DNA of 36,024 nt from Armatimonadota bacterium (GTDB lineage: Bacteria; Armatimonadota; HRBIN16), in the NCBI GenBank assembly GCA_026003175.1, contig BPGT01000006.1:1-36024 (forward strand), read 5' to 3'. The notes below the pieces were generated by a model. It ran no database searches and was not told where the DNA came from. It was given only the letters and a program-made list of their open reading frames with translations. Of this stretch, positions 7,337 to 15,156 are shown piece after piece. Positions within the stretch are counted from its first letter, which is position 1. Each line of letters begins with the position of its first letter. The position numbers and the translations under genes were made by a program.

Positions 7337-7363
7337 AAGGCGCCGGTATTTATCCGGCGCCTT
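7337..7363 (-). terminator. Rho-independent terminator-like hairpin
   Basis: Perfect 10-bp inverted repeat AAGGCGCCGG with a 7-base loop. Read on the minus strand it is followed by ATTTTG. It lies 37 bases past the stop of the sigma-like gene and 80 bases before the next gene, so it should end or attenuate the sigma transcript. Confidence 0.75.
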
Positions 7364-7399
7364 GAACCGCAGAGAAGGAGGATGGAAGGATGTGACGCA

Positions 7400-8000
7400 C
7401 TAAACCCAGCAAGGAGGATCTGCACGCAGAATCTCTAAAGCCCTCTGGATATGCTGATGCACCCGCTGTCTGGACATGTTCAATAACCTGCCTATCTCGT
7501 CCATAGTGCATTCTCTCGTGCCGATACCAAAGTAACAGACGATGCATTGATACTGCAACGTGTTCAGTCGTTCCCTGAGATACCTCTGCCAGGAGAGGAC
7601 GCTGAGTATGCTGTCATAAGAAGGTTCCTCATAACTCAGGGCGTTCAATACCTCATAATAGGCTGGATGTTCTTCATTCTCTAACACGCTCTCTATGGGC
7701 AACCAGGACGGACCGGTGCATCGGTTCCTGAAGTCGCATTGAGACACGACGCAGAGATACCTGTTGTTCCTTATCCATTCCAGCATGGCATGCACCAGTC
7801 TGGTATACAACAGCGTGCTGAACTTCGTGCCTCGTGATGGATCGTAGTCCAGAATGGTCTGCCAGAGCACTATCCTGGACTCCTGCAATAACTCCTCACG
7901 CTCGTAACCGTTCCTGGCATACCGACGCACGAGCTCTGTATATCATGCGCTCGTAAGCGCTCCAGAACTGGTTGAACCTGGTCTCGTCCTGCTGCTGCAT
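7400..8000 (-). CDS. Sigma-70-family factor, split by a +1 frameshift
   Basis: Region 2 is visible as REELLQES, a YDPSRGTKFSTLL segment and LEWIRNNR. Region 4 is the C-terminal helix-turn-helix LNTLQYQCIVCYFGIGT...MDEIGRLLNMSRQRVHQHI. The part from 7930 lacks the start of region 2. One frame over, ATG 8000-7998 with GAGGGA 5 bases upstream encodes MQQQDETRFNQFWSAYERMIYRA, which joins smoothly to VRRYARNGYER if one base near 7931-7940 is skipped. The whole is 3n+1 bases, giving about 199 residues. It probably directs transcription of the accessory genes downstream. An assembly error is the simplest explanation of the break; mutation or recoding is possible. Confidence 0.78.
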
Positions 8001-8016
8001 ACTTTCCCTCACCACT

Positions 8017-8194
8017 GGAGATAGATAGCGGAACAGGGGGCATTAAGTGCCGGCATTGGGCATAAAAATTGGGGAGGCGGTAGATGCCTCCCCAGACAAA
8101 CAGAACACGGCAACGAGAGAGTTGGAGACGAGGAGGGAAGCCTGTGGGCGGGCTGGTTTTGATATACAATTGCCTTACCAGAGGAGATAGATAG
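8017..8194. repeat. 12-bp direct repeat flanking a hairpin
   Basis: GGAGATAGATAG at 8017-8028 recurs at 8183-8194. On the minus strand the similarity continues (TGGTRAGG), so the left copy includes the ribosome site of the sigma-like gene. The interval holds the 8071-8093 hairpin. The 8001-8240 stretch has no convincing gene. Confidence 0.6.
8071..8093 (-). terminator. Terminator-like hairpin upstream of the sigma gene
   Basis: GGGGAGGC and GCCTCCCC form a perfect 8-bp stem with a 7-base loop. The minus-strand transcript continues AATTTTTATG, a typical T-tract. It lies 70 bases before the sigma-like ATG, so it either ends an unseen leftward transcript or attenuates the sigma message. Confidence 0.7.
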
Positions 8195-8244
8195 GAATGC
8201 TCGCATCAAATGGTGCCAGGCTCAGGTCAATTTCAGTTTCCTAC

Positions 8245-8273
8245 TTGCACAACGCCCAGATATGTGATACAAT
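8245..8273 (+). promoter_or_regulatory. Sigma-70-type promoter for the tRNA genes
   Basis: TTGCAC (8245-8250), a 17-base spacer, and TACAAT (8268-8273). It is the best match to the housekeeping consensus on the + strand upstream of the two tRNAs, 120 bases before tRNA-Arg. No open frame with a ribosome site lies between. Confidence 0.55.
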
Positions 8274-8394
8274 AGCAACTGCATGTTCAAAACAGAGGTG
8301 CAGACGGGGCATAAACCTGTGGTATAAGAATGCACAAGGAGTGACAACACAAGGGCAACCTTGCTGAGTAATGTCATCAGGAAGAGCCTGCCCT

Positions 8395-8471
8395 GCCCCC
8401 GTAGCTCAGCAGGACAGAGCAACTGCCTTCTAAGCAGTGGGTCGGAGGTTCGAGTCCTCTCGGGGGCGCCA
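8395..8471 (+). tRNA. tRNA-Arg (TCT), CCA encoded
   Basis: The acceptor GCCCCCG pairs with CGGGGGC. The D arm TAGCTCAGC, anticodon stem-loop CTGCC-TTCTAAG-GCAG-type with anticodon TCT, and the TTCGAGTCC T-loop are all present. A G discriminator is followed by a genomically encoded CCA. It reads AGA codons. It stands 18 bases before tRNA-His and probably shares its transcript. Confidence 0.95.
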
Positions 8472-8489
8472 ACCTACTGCCTTTTCGGT

Positions 8490-8568
8490 GGCGGCTGTAG
8501 CTCAGCTGGTCCAGAGCGCCTGACTGTGGCTCAGGAGGTCGTGGGTTCGAATCCCATCAGCCGCCCCA
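8490..8568 (+). tRNA. tRNA-His (GTG), CCA encoded
   Basis: The acceptor GCGGCTG pairs with CAGCCGC. An extra 5' G (the G-1 identity base of tRNA-His) lies opposite C73, followed by encoded CCA. The anticodon loop CTGTGGC carries GTG, and the T-loop is GGTTCGAATCC. It marks the right border of the accessory block. Confidence 0.95.
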
Positions 8569-8598
8569 TACTACATGTATCTTCTGACAGCCAGCAGT

Positions 8599-8626
8599 AC
8601 AACATGTTGTGTGTCACAGTGTGACA
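8599..8626. repeat. Two adjacent perfect palindromes
   Basis: ACAACATGTTGT (8599-8610) is a perfect 12-base palindrome. TGTCACA-G-TGTGACA (8612-8626) is a perfect 7-base inverted repeat. They lie between the convergent ends of tRNA-His and the rhamnulokinase gene. There is no T-run, so they are not an obvious terminator; operator or recombination-site roles are possible. Confidence 0.6.
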
Positions 8627-8668
8627 GTTTCCCCGATTCTGAAGGTCTTGCGCTCGACCGTCCCCCAT

Positions 8669-10147
8669 TTACTCGAGAAGCCCCAGAAACCGCTCGTATG
8701 CCGCATCCCATGCCTCCGTATCACGAGGCGTGTACTCGATAATTTCGGTGGAACGGCGAATCAGCTCGCGCCCCTCGGTGACGCCTTTCAACTCGCCCAG
8801 CGCGATCATCTGCAGCATCACGTTGCCTGCCGCCGTCGCCTCCACAGGACCTGCCAGCACCGGACGGTGGCAGGCATCGGCGGTGAACTGGCACAACAGA
8901 CGGTTCTGAGTACCTCCACCGACAACGTGAACCACGCTCAACCGCTTGCCCAACAGGCTCTCCAGCTGCTCTAACACCCAGCGATAGCGCAAGGCAAGAC
9001 TCTCCAGACAGCACCGTACAAACTGTCCCGGCGTCTCCGGTGCAGGCTGCCCGGTGCTTTCGCAGTACTCGCGAATAGCTTGCAGCATGTTGGGTGGGTT
9101 CAGGAAACGGCGGTCATCGGGGTCTATAATGGCGCGGAACGGTTCTGCCTCCGATGCCATCTGTGTCAACTGCTCGTAGGTGTACTCCTGCCCCTCACGG
9201 GCGTATGCGCGTCGGCACTCCTGTACCAGCCACAGCCCCATGATGTTGCGCAAGAACCGTATCGTGTTGTGTACGCCGCCTTCGTTGGTGAAGTTCAGTG
9301 TGCGTGTGTGGGCGTTAATCAACGGTTCGGGCAGCTCTACGCCCATCAACGACCATGTGCCGCTGCTGATATAGGCGAAGTCGGTGCCGTAGCTTGCAGG
9401 CACGGCAGCCACTGCGGAGGCGGTATCGTGACTACCCGGTGTGATAACCTCTACGCTCGAAACGCCGGTCTCTTCTGCCACTGCCTGGCGTAGCTTGCCC
9501 AGTTTCGTACCCGGCGGCACAATCTCCGGCAGGAAGTGCGTGGGAAGCCCCACATGCCTCAGCAAATCCAACGCCCACTCGCCGGTGCGCGCGTCCATCA
9601 TCTGCGAAGTGCTGGCAATGGTGCGCTCGCTCACCTTCGCCCCGCTCAACCAGTAGTGGAACAGGTCGGGCATCATCAGCATCTTGTCCGCCAGGTCCAG
9701 TAGCCCAGGATGTTGTTGCTGCACTGCTACCAGCTGGTACAGGGTGTTGATGGGCATGAACTGGATACCCGTGTAGTCGTAGATGGTATCTGCGCCTACC
9801 ATCGCCTGCACGTTCTCCATAATGCCGTCGGTGCGGTGGTCGCGGTAGTGCACGGGATTGGTCAACAAAGTGCCTCGCGCGTCCAGTAGACCGAAGTCCA
9901 CGCCCCAGGTGTCCACCCCTACGGAACGCACCGCTTCGCCGTACTCGCGCACGGTCAGAGTGATTCCCTGCAGAATCTCCGCATACTGTCGCAACACGTT
10001 CCAGGTAAGCGCATCGGGCAGGCGTAAAGGTGTGTTCGCAAAGCGGTGCAGGGTTTTCAATTCTAGACGCTGCCCATCATAGATACCCGCTACGGCGCGT
10101 CCGCTCTCGGCACCCAGGTCGAAGGCAATGTACACCTGTGAGGACAC
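8669..10147 (-). CDS. rhaB: Rhamnulokinase (FGGY family)
   Basis: Phosphorylates L-rhamnulose at O-1 with ATP in rhamnose catabolism, in the cytoplasm. The 492-residue length is normal for RhaB. The N-terminal actin-like fold opens with DLGAESGR (about 10-17) and VDTWGVDFGLL (about 78-88). The second domain has SGTWSLMGVE (about 262), then VVGGGTQNRLL (about 407) and AGPVEATAAGN (about 430), the sugar-kinase nucleotide-binding elements with the RhaB-type QNxLLxQFTAD pattern. The start is GTG 10147-10145 with AAGGAGG about 13 bases upstream. No rhamnose isomerase or aldolase neighbours it, so the rest of the pathway must lie elsewhere. A close FGGY paralogue with another substrate is the alternative. 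Confidence 0.92.
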   Translation of the reverse strand: MSSQVYIAFDLGAESGRAVAGIYDGQRLELKTLHRFANTPLRLPDALTWNVLRQYAEILQGITLTVREYGEAVRSVGVDTWGVDFGLLDARGTLLTNPVHYRDHRTDGIMENVQAMVGADTIYDYTGIQFMPINTLYQLVAVQQQHPGLLDLADKMLMMPDLFHYWLSGAKVSERTIASTSQMMDARTGEWALDLLRHVGLPTHFLPEIVPPGTKLGKLRQAVAEETGVSSVEVITPGSHDTASAVAAVPASYGTDFAYISSGTWSLMGVELPEPLINAHTRTLNFTNEGGVHNTIRFLRNIMGLWLVQECRRAYAREGQEYTYEQLTQMASEAEPFRAIIDPDDRRFLNPPNMLQAIREYCESTGQPAPETPGQFVRCCLESLALRYRWVLEQLESLLGKRLSVVHVVGGGTQNRLLCQFTADACHRPVLAGPVEATAAGNVMLQMIALGELKGVTEGRELIRRSTEIIEYTPRDTEAWDAAYERFLGLLE

Positions 10148-10354
10148 GGCTTCTCACGACCTCCTTGCCAGTATAGGTTCTGAGAAGTCAGTTCGCTATG
10201 CTTCAAGCAAATCCTGCCGCAGCACAGGAACTTCTGCACACAGGTTGTGCGTAAGCGTTACAGAAGGATGGGGTCACGCGTGCGACTGCCTTGTCACATC
10301 AAAGCAATGCTACTGGATAGAATACTAAACGAAAGAACATAGAGAGGACGGAAG

Positions 10355-10639
10355 ATGCGTGTGACAGGTAGACTACTCTGCCCTGCTTGCCAGGAACTGC
10401 TTATTCCTGTGGATAGGGACGGCGTAGAAATAGACTACTGCCCTCACTGTCGCGGCGTCTGGCTGGACAGGGGCGAACTGGATAAGATTCTGGAACGCGC
10501 CTCGCTGGGAGCACCGCGTCCCACAGCCAGACAACAACCGCACCATGAGGAATGGCATGAGGAAGAGTACGAGCGCAAACATCCTCGCAAGCGCAAGAGG
10601 CTCAAGTCGTTCTTAGAAGACCTCTTCGATTTCGACTGA
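10355..10639 (+). CDS. TFIIB-type zinc-ribbon protein (zf-TFIIB family)
   Basis: 94 residues. CPAC (9-12) and CPHCRGVWLDRGEL (about 29-42) match the family signature in which the second CxxC is followed by G-x-W-L-D-x-G-E-L. The remainder is a very charged tail (His, Glu, Arg, Lys) ending in LFDFD. These proteins bind one zinc; the biological role is not established. The start is ATG 10355 preceded by AGAGAGGACG. The gap 10148-10354 upstream (about 200 bases) separates it from the divergent rhaB and must hold both promoters; I could not pick a convincing pair. It ends 43 bases before pcrA. Confidence 0.85.
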   Translation: MRVTGRLLCPACQELLIPVDRDGVEIDYCPHCRGVWLDRGELDKILERASLGAPRPTARQQPHHEEWHEEEYERKHPRKRKRLKSFLEDLFDFD

Positions 10640-10644
10640 GGCTA

Positions 10645-10673
10645 TTGATTCCATGCACCATTTCCCGTAAAAT
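10645..10673 (+). promoter_or_regulatory. Promoter giving a nearly leaderless pcrA message
   Basis: TTGATT (10645-10650), a 17-base spacer, and TAAAAT (10668-10673). Only nine bases separate the -10 box from the ATG at 10683, and no Shine-Dalgarno precedes that ATG. Both facts point to a transcript starting at or right before the start codon. Confidence 0.5.
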
Positions 10674-10682
10674 AGTGGTGCA

Positions 10683-12836
10683 ATGGATGAATGGCAAAAG
10701 TTGAACGATGCTCAGCGAGAAGCGGTAACGTACGGCGAGGGACCGCTTCTCATTTTTGCTGGCGCGGGCAGCGGTAAAACGCGCGTGCTCACCATGCGCA
10801 TCGCCCACCTCATCTCCGCACGAGGGGTCTCGCCGCGACATATCCTCGCGGTCACTTTCACCAATAAAGCCGCTAACGAGATGCGCGAGCGCATCGAGCA
10901 GCTGGTCGGCTCGGTGCAGGTGAAGCAGATGTGGGTGGGCACGTTCCACGCGATATGTGCCCGCATCCTGCGCGAGAGCGGACGCCCAATTGGTGTAGAC
11001 CCCGAGTTTGTGGTGTTCGACGAAGACGATCAGCTCAGTGTGGTTAAAGAGGTGCTGAAGCTGCTGGATATCGACGAGAAACGCTTTGCCCCGCGCTCTA
11101 TTCTCAATTTTATCAGCCGTGCAAAGGAGAAGCTGATACCGCCCCACCTGTACACACCTGTGGATTACTTCACCCAGATAGTGGGCAGGGTATATCCACA
11201 CTATCAAGAGCGACTGGAGGCGTGTCACGCGCTAGACTTTGACGACCTGCTGATGAAAACAGTGCAGCTGTTCGAGCAATACCCCGATGTGCTGGAGCGC
11301 TATCAGAAGCGTTTCCTGCATGTGCTGGTGGATGAGTTTCAGGACGTGAATCAGGCGCAGTATCGCATTGTAAAGAATCTCAGCGCGATGCACCGCAACC
11401 TGTGTGTGGTAGGCGATGACGACCAGTCTATTTACTCGTGGCGTGGAGCCGATGTGGGCATTATCCTTTCCTTTGAGCGCGATTTCCCTGATGCGCACGT
11501 GGTGAAGCTGGAGCAGAACTACCGCTCTACCCAGCCCATCCTGGACGCGGCTTTCCACGTGGTGGAGAAGAACGTCCGCCGTGCTCCCAAGCGGCTGTGG
11601 TCCGAAAAACGCGACGGGCTGCCCATCACCGTGACCGAAGTGCAGCATGAACGCGAAGAGGCGATGGTGGTTGCGCAGCATATCGCGCTCAGCGTGCAGC
11701 AACTGGGGCGCAAGTACGGCGATTTCGTGGTGTTGTACCGCACCAACGCGCAGTCGCGCACCTTTGAAGAGGTCTTCCTGAACTACCGTATCCCATACCA
11801 GATTGTGGGAGGTGTGCGCTTCTACCAGCGCAAAGAGATCAAGGATGTGCTGGCTTACCTGCGCGTCATCCAGTCGCCCAGCGATGACGTGAGTCTGCTG
11901 CGCATTATCAACGTACCCACGCGTGGTATCGGATTACAGACCATAGAGGTCATCCGCCAGCTGGCGGTAGAGGAAGGTATCAGCCTGTGGGAGGCGGTAG
12001 AGCATCCCAGCCTTTCCAACCGCTTGACCCAGCGCGCTTACCAGGCGGTTGCCCAGTTTCGCAATCTGATTCAGCAGCTACGCGCCCTGCGCGAGAAGAG
12101 CTCCGTCACCGACCTGCTCAACGAGGTTCTGAAGCGTACCGACTACCTGCAACGGCTGGGCGATACACGCGACCCTGAGGTACAATCTCGCGTGGAGAAC
12201 GTTCGGGAACTGCTTACCGCCACCCAGCAGTTCGACGCGAGCCCCGATGCGGAGCGCGGTCTGGCTGGATTTCTGGAAAGTGTGGCGCTGGTAGCGGACG
12301 TAGACTCGCTGGAAGAGGGCAGCGACCGCGTGACGCTGATGACGGTGCACGCGGCGAAGGGGTTGGAGTTCCCTGTCGTCTTTCTGGTGGGCATGGAGGA
12401 GGGATTGTTTCCGCACATCCGCGCCATCAACGACGACCCCAACGTGGAAGAGGAACGCCGATTGTGCTACGTCGCCATTACCCGCGCCAAAGAACGGGTA
12501 CATATCACCCACGCTCGCCTGCGCAGCGTGTTCGGCGTGACTAGCGGCATGTTCGAGTCGCGCTTCCTGCACGACATCCCGGAAGGGCTAAAACTGTACT
12601 GGAGCCCTACCGAGCTGGCGCATCCGTTGCCCGCGACTCAGCCTGCACGCCAGCCCGCTCCCAAAACGCAGGACGCCTACCGTGTAGGGCAAAGGGTGCG
12701 CCACCATAAGTTCGGCGAGGGGGTTATCATGAAGTGTGAGCCTCAGACCGACGACCATCTGCTGACGGTGGTGTTCCCGAACGCGGGTATCAAGCAACTG
12801 CTGGCATCCATCGCTAAATTGGAGAAGCTCTCGTAG
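10683..12836 (+). CDS. pcrA: ATP-dependent DNA helicase, UvrD/PcrA type
   Basis: A 3'-5' superfamily 1A helicase for nucleotide-excision and mismatch repair and for clearing replication or transcription conflicts. The 717 residues carry, in order, the Q-motif region LNDAQREAV (7-15), Walker A AGAGSGKT (26-33), Walker B VDEFQDVNQAQY (about 215), QNYRST (motif IV, about 280), TVHAAKGLEFP (motif V, about 553) and VAITRAKERV (motif VI, about 596). The C-terminal 55 residues hold VGQRVRHHKFGEGVI, the Tudor-like tail of PcrA that contacts RNA polymerase. That tail favours PcrA over Rep. The start at 10683 has no ribosome site but sits right behind a promoter. The stop is 15 bases before ftsY. Confidence 0.95.
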   Translation: MDEWQKLNDAQREAVTYGEGPLLIFAGAGSGKTRVLTMRIAHLISARGVSPRHILAVTFTNKAANEMRERIEQLVGSVQVKQMWVGTFHAICARILRESGRPIGVDPEFVVFDEDDQLSVVKEVLKLLDIDEKRFAPRSILNFISRAKEKLIPPHLYTPVDYFTQIVGRVYPHYQERLEACHALDFDDLLMKTVQLFEQYPDVLERYQKRFLHVLVDEFQDVNQAQYRIVKNLSAMHRNLCVVGDDDQSIYSWRGADVGIILSFERDFPDAHVVKLEQNYRSTQPILDAAFHVVEKNVRRAPKRLWSEKRDGLPITVTEVQHEREEAMVVAQHIALSVQQLGRKYGDFVVLYRTNAQSRTFEEVFLNYRIPYQIVGGVRFYQRKEIKDVLAYLRVIQSPSDDVSLLRIINVPTRGIGLQTIEVIRQLAVEEGISLWEAVEHPSLSNRLTQRAYQAVAQFRNLIQQLRALREKSSVTDLLNEVLKRTDYLQRLGDTRDPEVQSRVENVRELLTATQQFDASPDAERGLAGFLESVALVADVDSLEEGSDRVTLMTVHAAKGLEFPVVFLVGMEEGLFPHIRAINDDPNVEEERRLCYVAITRAKERVHITHARLRSVFGVTSGMFESRFLHDIPEGLKLYWSPTELAHPLPATQPARQPAPKTQDAYRVGQRVRHHKFGEGVIMKCEPQTDDHLLTVVFPNAGIKQLLASIAKLEKLS

Positions 12837-12851
12837 GGGGATACACGGTCT

Positions 12852-13745
12852 ATGCCTTTGGGAATATTCAAGGGACTTTTGCAGAAGGTAGACACGCTGC
12901 TCACGGGACGTGGGCGCGTGGATGAAGAGCTGTTCGAGGAGCTGGAAGGAGTGTTGCTCACCGCCGACATCAACGTACATACCACTATGCAGGTGCTGGA
13001 CGATTTACGTCGTGCGGTGCGAGAACAGAGGTTAAAGGAGCCTTCGGAAGTAAAGACTGTTCTGAAGGAAAGCCTGCTCGCCTCGCTGCGGTCGGGTGGA
13101 GAGGCACAGCTCAAGGTCTCTCCGGAGCCTCCGACGGTGTACCTGTTTGTGGGTGTCAATGGTGTGGGCAAGACCACCTCCATCGCCAAGCTGGCTTACC
13201 GCCTGCGTCAGCAGGACAAAAGCGTGATTCTGGCAGCGGGCGATACCTTCCGCGCCGCCGCCATCGACCAGCTGGAAATATGGGCACAGCGGGTGGGAGC
13301 GACCCTCGTCAAGCATCGCGAAGGCGCGGACCCCTCGGCAGTCATCTACGACGCCATTGCCGCCGCGCGCAATCGGGGCGTGGATTACGTGCTGGCAGAT
13401 ACCGCCGGCAGATTGCATACACGTTCCAACCTGATGGAAGAGCTCAAAAAGGTGTATCGTGTTACCGAGCGGGCGCTGGGGCGTCCGCCTGACGAGGTGC
13501 TGTTGGTGCTGGACGCGACCACCGGACAGAACGCCATCCGCCAAGCAGAGGAGTTTATGCAGGCGGTGAACGTGACGGGTATTGTGCTGGCAAAGCTGGA
13601 CGGCACCGCGCGCGGTGGGGCGGTCATCACCATCCACGATGAACTCAAAGTGCCTATCAAGCTGGTGGGGGTAGGAGAGAAACCCGAAGACCTCGAAGAT
13701 TTTGACGCGGAGGAGTATGTCGCCGCGCTGTTGGGAAATGAGTGA
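12852..13745 (+). CDS. ftsY: Signal recognition particle receptor
   Basis: SRP-dependent GTPase that docks ribosome-SRP complexes at the membrane for co-translational insertion. The 297 residues comprise a four-helix N domain (1-80) and a G domain: GVNGVGKTTS (G1, about 99-108), DTFRAAAIDQL (about 130), DTAGRLHT (G3, about 182), AKLDGTARGG (G4 and closing loop, about 246) and GVGEKPEDLEDF near the C-terminus. It lacks the long acidic A domain of the E. coli protein, as is usual outside Proteobacteria. The gene follows pcrA after 15 bases and is probably co-transcribed with it. Confidence 0.95.
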   Translation: MPLGIFKGLLQKVDTLLTGRGRVDEELFEELEGVLLTADINVHTTMQVLDDLRRAVREQRLKEPSEVKTVLKESLLASLRSGGEAQLKVSPEPPTVYLFVGVNGVGKTTSIAKLAYRLRQQDKSVILAAGDTFRAAAIDQLEIWAQRVGATLVKHREGADPSAVIYDAIAAARNRGVDYVLADTAGRLHTRSNLMEELKKVYRVTERALGRPPDEVLLVLDATTGQNAIRQAEEFMQAVNVTGIVLAKLDGTARGGAVITIHDELKVPIKLVGVGEKPEDLEDFDAEEYVAALLGNE

Positions 13746-13818
13746 CAAGTAATTTGCGTATCTGCATCAAAAATCAAAACTGGTAGATTTAGCGTTTCCC
13801 CCTTGCGACGACAGGTTT

Positions 13819-13824
13819 TATAAT
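13819..13824 (+). promoter_or_regulatory. TATAAT -10 element before the GGDEF gene
   Basis: Perfect TATAAT 33 bases before the ATG at 13858. No good -35 lies 16-18 bases upstream. Just downstream, TGGGG and CCCCA (13824-13843) could form a small hairpin in the leader, and there is no Shine-Dalgarno before the ATG. Confidence 0.45.
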
Positions 13825-13857
13825 GGGGGTAGAACATCCCCAAAAGTACACGCGGTT

Positions 13858-15156
13858 ATGAGAAAACTGAGAGAGTTGATTCATGCGCCGCCGGTGTGGG
13901 TGAACCCGCAACACCCGGTGAAGATGGCTATAGTGCTGATGCAGGGGCTTCAGGTGGATGTGCTGCCTGTGCGAGATGGCGACCAGGTGGTTGGCATGGT
14001 CGCGGCAAGGCAGCTGCTTGGTGTCGCCGAGGAGACCTGTGTGGCCGAGGTGATGAGCACCGAGGTGTTGCTTTTGGACGCAGAGATGCCTGTCCGGGAC
14101 GCGGCGGCAAAGATGGCGGAAAACGGCGCAGGCGTTGCCTTTGTCATCAACGATACGCTGGCAGGCATGGTACGGGCGATCGATCTCATCCCGGAGGTGT
14201 CCCGCTCGTACGACCCGCTCACCAAACTGCCCTGGCAGGATGCCCTGCGCGAGTGGAGCATCGAGAAACTGCGCACCGGACACGAAATCTCTATCCTCTT
14301 TTTTGATATCGACCGTTTCGGGCAGTTCAACAAGCAGTATGACCACGTGACCGGCGACCGCGTGCTGGAGATGGTGGCGCGTACCATAGAGCGCGAGCTG
14401 GACCCCGATTTGACCATCCTCTGCCGCTATGGTGGTGACGAGTTCGCCGTTGCTACACTGTATATGAGTGATGAGGCGCAGCAGCTCGCTGCCCGTATCG
14501 CCCGCCGGGTGGAGGAGATACAATTTCCCAATGTGCGCGAGGTGATTTCGGTTTCATACGGTGTTTTCGGGGGACGGCGCACCCGCGAGCGCGAGATGGT
14601 ACACTATGCTGCCACGGTGGACGACCTCATTGTCCGCGCCAGCCAAATGTGCCTGCAAATGAAACAGCGTAAGGGCGCTCTGGCAATGCTGCAACTCCCT
14701 TTGCCCGGAGTGGGGTCAGAGGAGCATACCGAGCCGCGTGTGCAGGTAACAGGAATCAGTTTCATCACACAGGGCAAGGAGGCGGAAGCCAGCGTGGAGC
14801 TGTCAATCGGCAGACTGCGCACCTTGCGGCAAGTGCGTGGCGACGCCAAGCAGCCACCCGAGGAGCTGATGGTGCAGGCAGCACGCGATGCGCTGGTTGC
14901 GCTGGTGCCCGGCATAGGTGCTGTGCAGGTGCACCATGTCTCCAAAGTCACGGTGGAACTACACGAGAAGAACGAGAAGATGGATGGTGTGATGGTGGTG
15001 GCGGAGTTGCAAACTGCTTCGGGTAGTCAACTGTTGTCCGGGTTCGCTCCTGTTCGCGAAAACGTACAGCGTGCGGCGGTGAATGCTCTGCTCCACGCGC
15101 TCAATCGTCCTCTGGCGAAGTGGCTCTCTCAATCGCGGCTAAGCTCCGCCACGTGA
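13858..15156 (+). CDS. CBS-domain diguanylate cyclase with extra C-terminal domain
   Basis: Makes cyclic di-GMP from two GTP. Residues 1-115 form a CBS pair (an LPVRDGDQVVGMV motif near 38-50 and VAEVMSTEVL near 62-71) that likely binds an adenine nucleotide. The GGDEF domain begins DPLTKLP (about 119) and has FFDIDRFGQFN (metal site, about 149) and the signature RYGGDEF (about 190-196), so catalysis should be intact. No RxxD product-inhibition site stands at the usual distance before GGDEF. Residues about 295-425 form a further domain clearly similar to the end of the protein at 19996-20679 (EAEASV, a SGxxLLxGxAxVR stretch, RAAVNALLHALNR). The gene end overlaps the convergent TauE/SafE gene by 56 bases. 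Confidence 0.88.
   Translation: MRKLRELIHAPPVWVNPQHPVKMAIVLMQGLQVDVLPVRDGDQVVGMVAARQLLGVAEETCVAEVMSTEVLLLDAEMPVRDAAAKMAENGAGVAFVINDTLAGMVRAIDLIPEVSRSYDPLTKLPWQDALREWSIEKLRTGHEISILFFDIDRFGQFNKQYDHVTGDRVLEMVARTIERELDPDLTILCRYGGDEFAVATLYMSDEAQQLAARIARRVEEIQFPNVREVISVSYGVFGGRRTREREMVHYAATVDDLIVRASQMCLQMKQRKGALAMLQLPLPGVGSEEHTEPRVQVTGISFITQGKEAEASVELSIGRLRTLRQVRGDAKQPPEELMVQAARDALVALVPGIGAVQVHHVSKVTVELHEKNEKMDGVMVVAELQTASGSQLLSGFAPVRENVQRAAVNALLHALNRPLAKWLSQSRLSSAT

Noticed and set aside
1-8200. Complete prophage or integrative element
   Set aside because: No integrase, portal, terminase, capsid or replication gene is visible, and no duplicated attachment site was found; only a phage-like accessory block can be claimed.
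8361-8624. 87-residue plus-strand frame
   Set aside because: It is the translation of the two tRNA genes.
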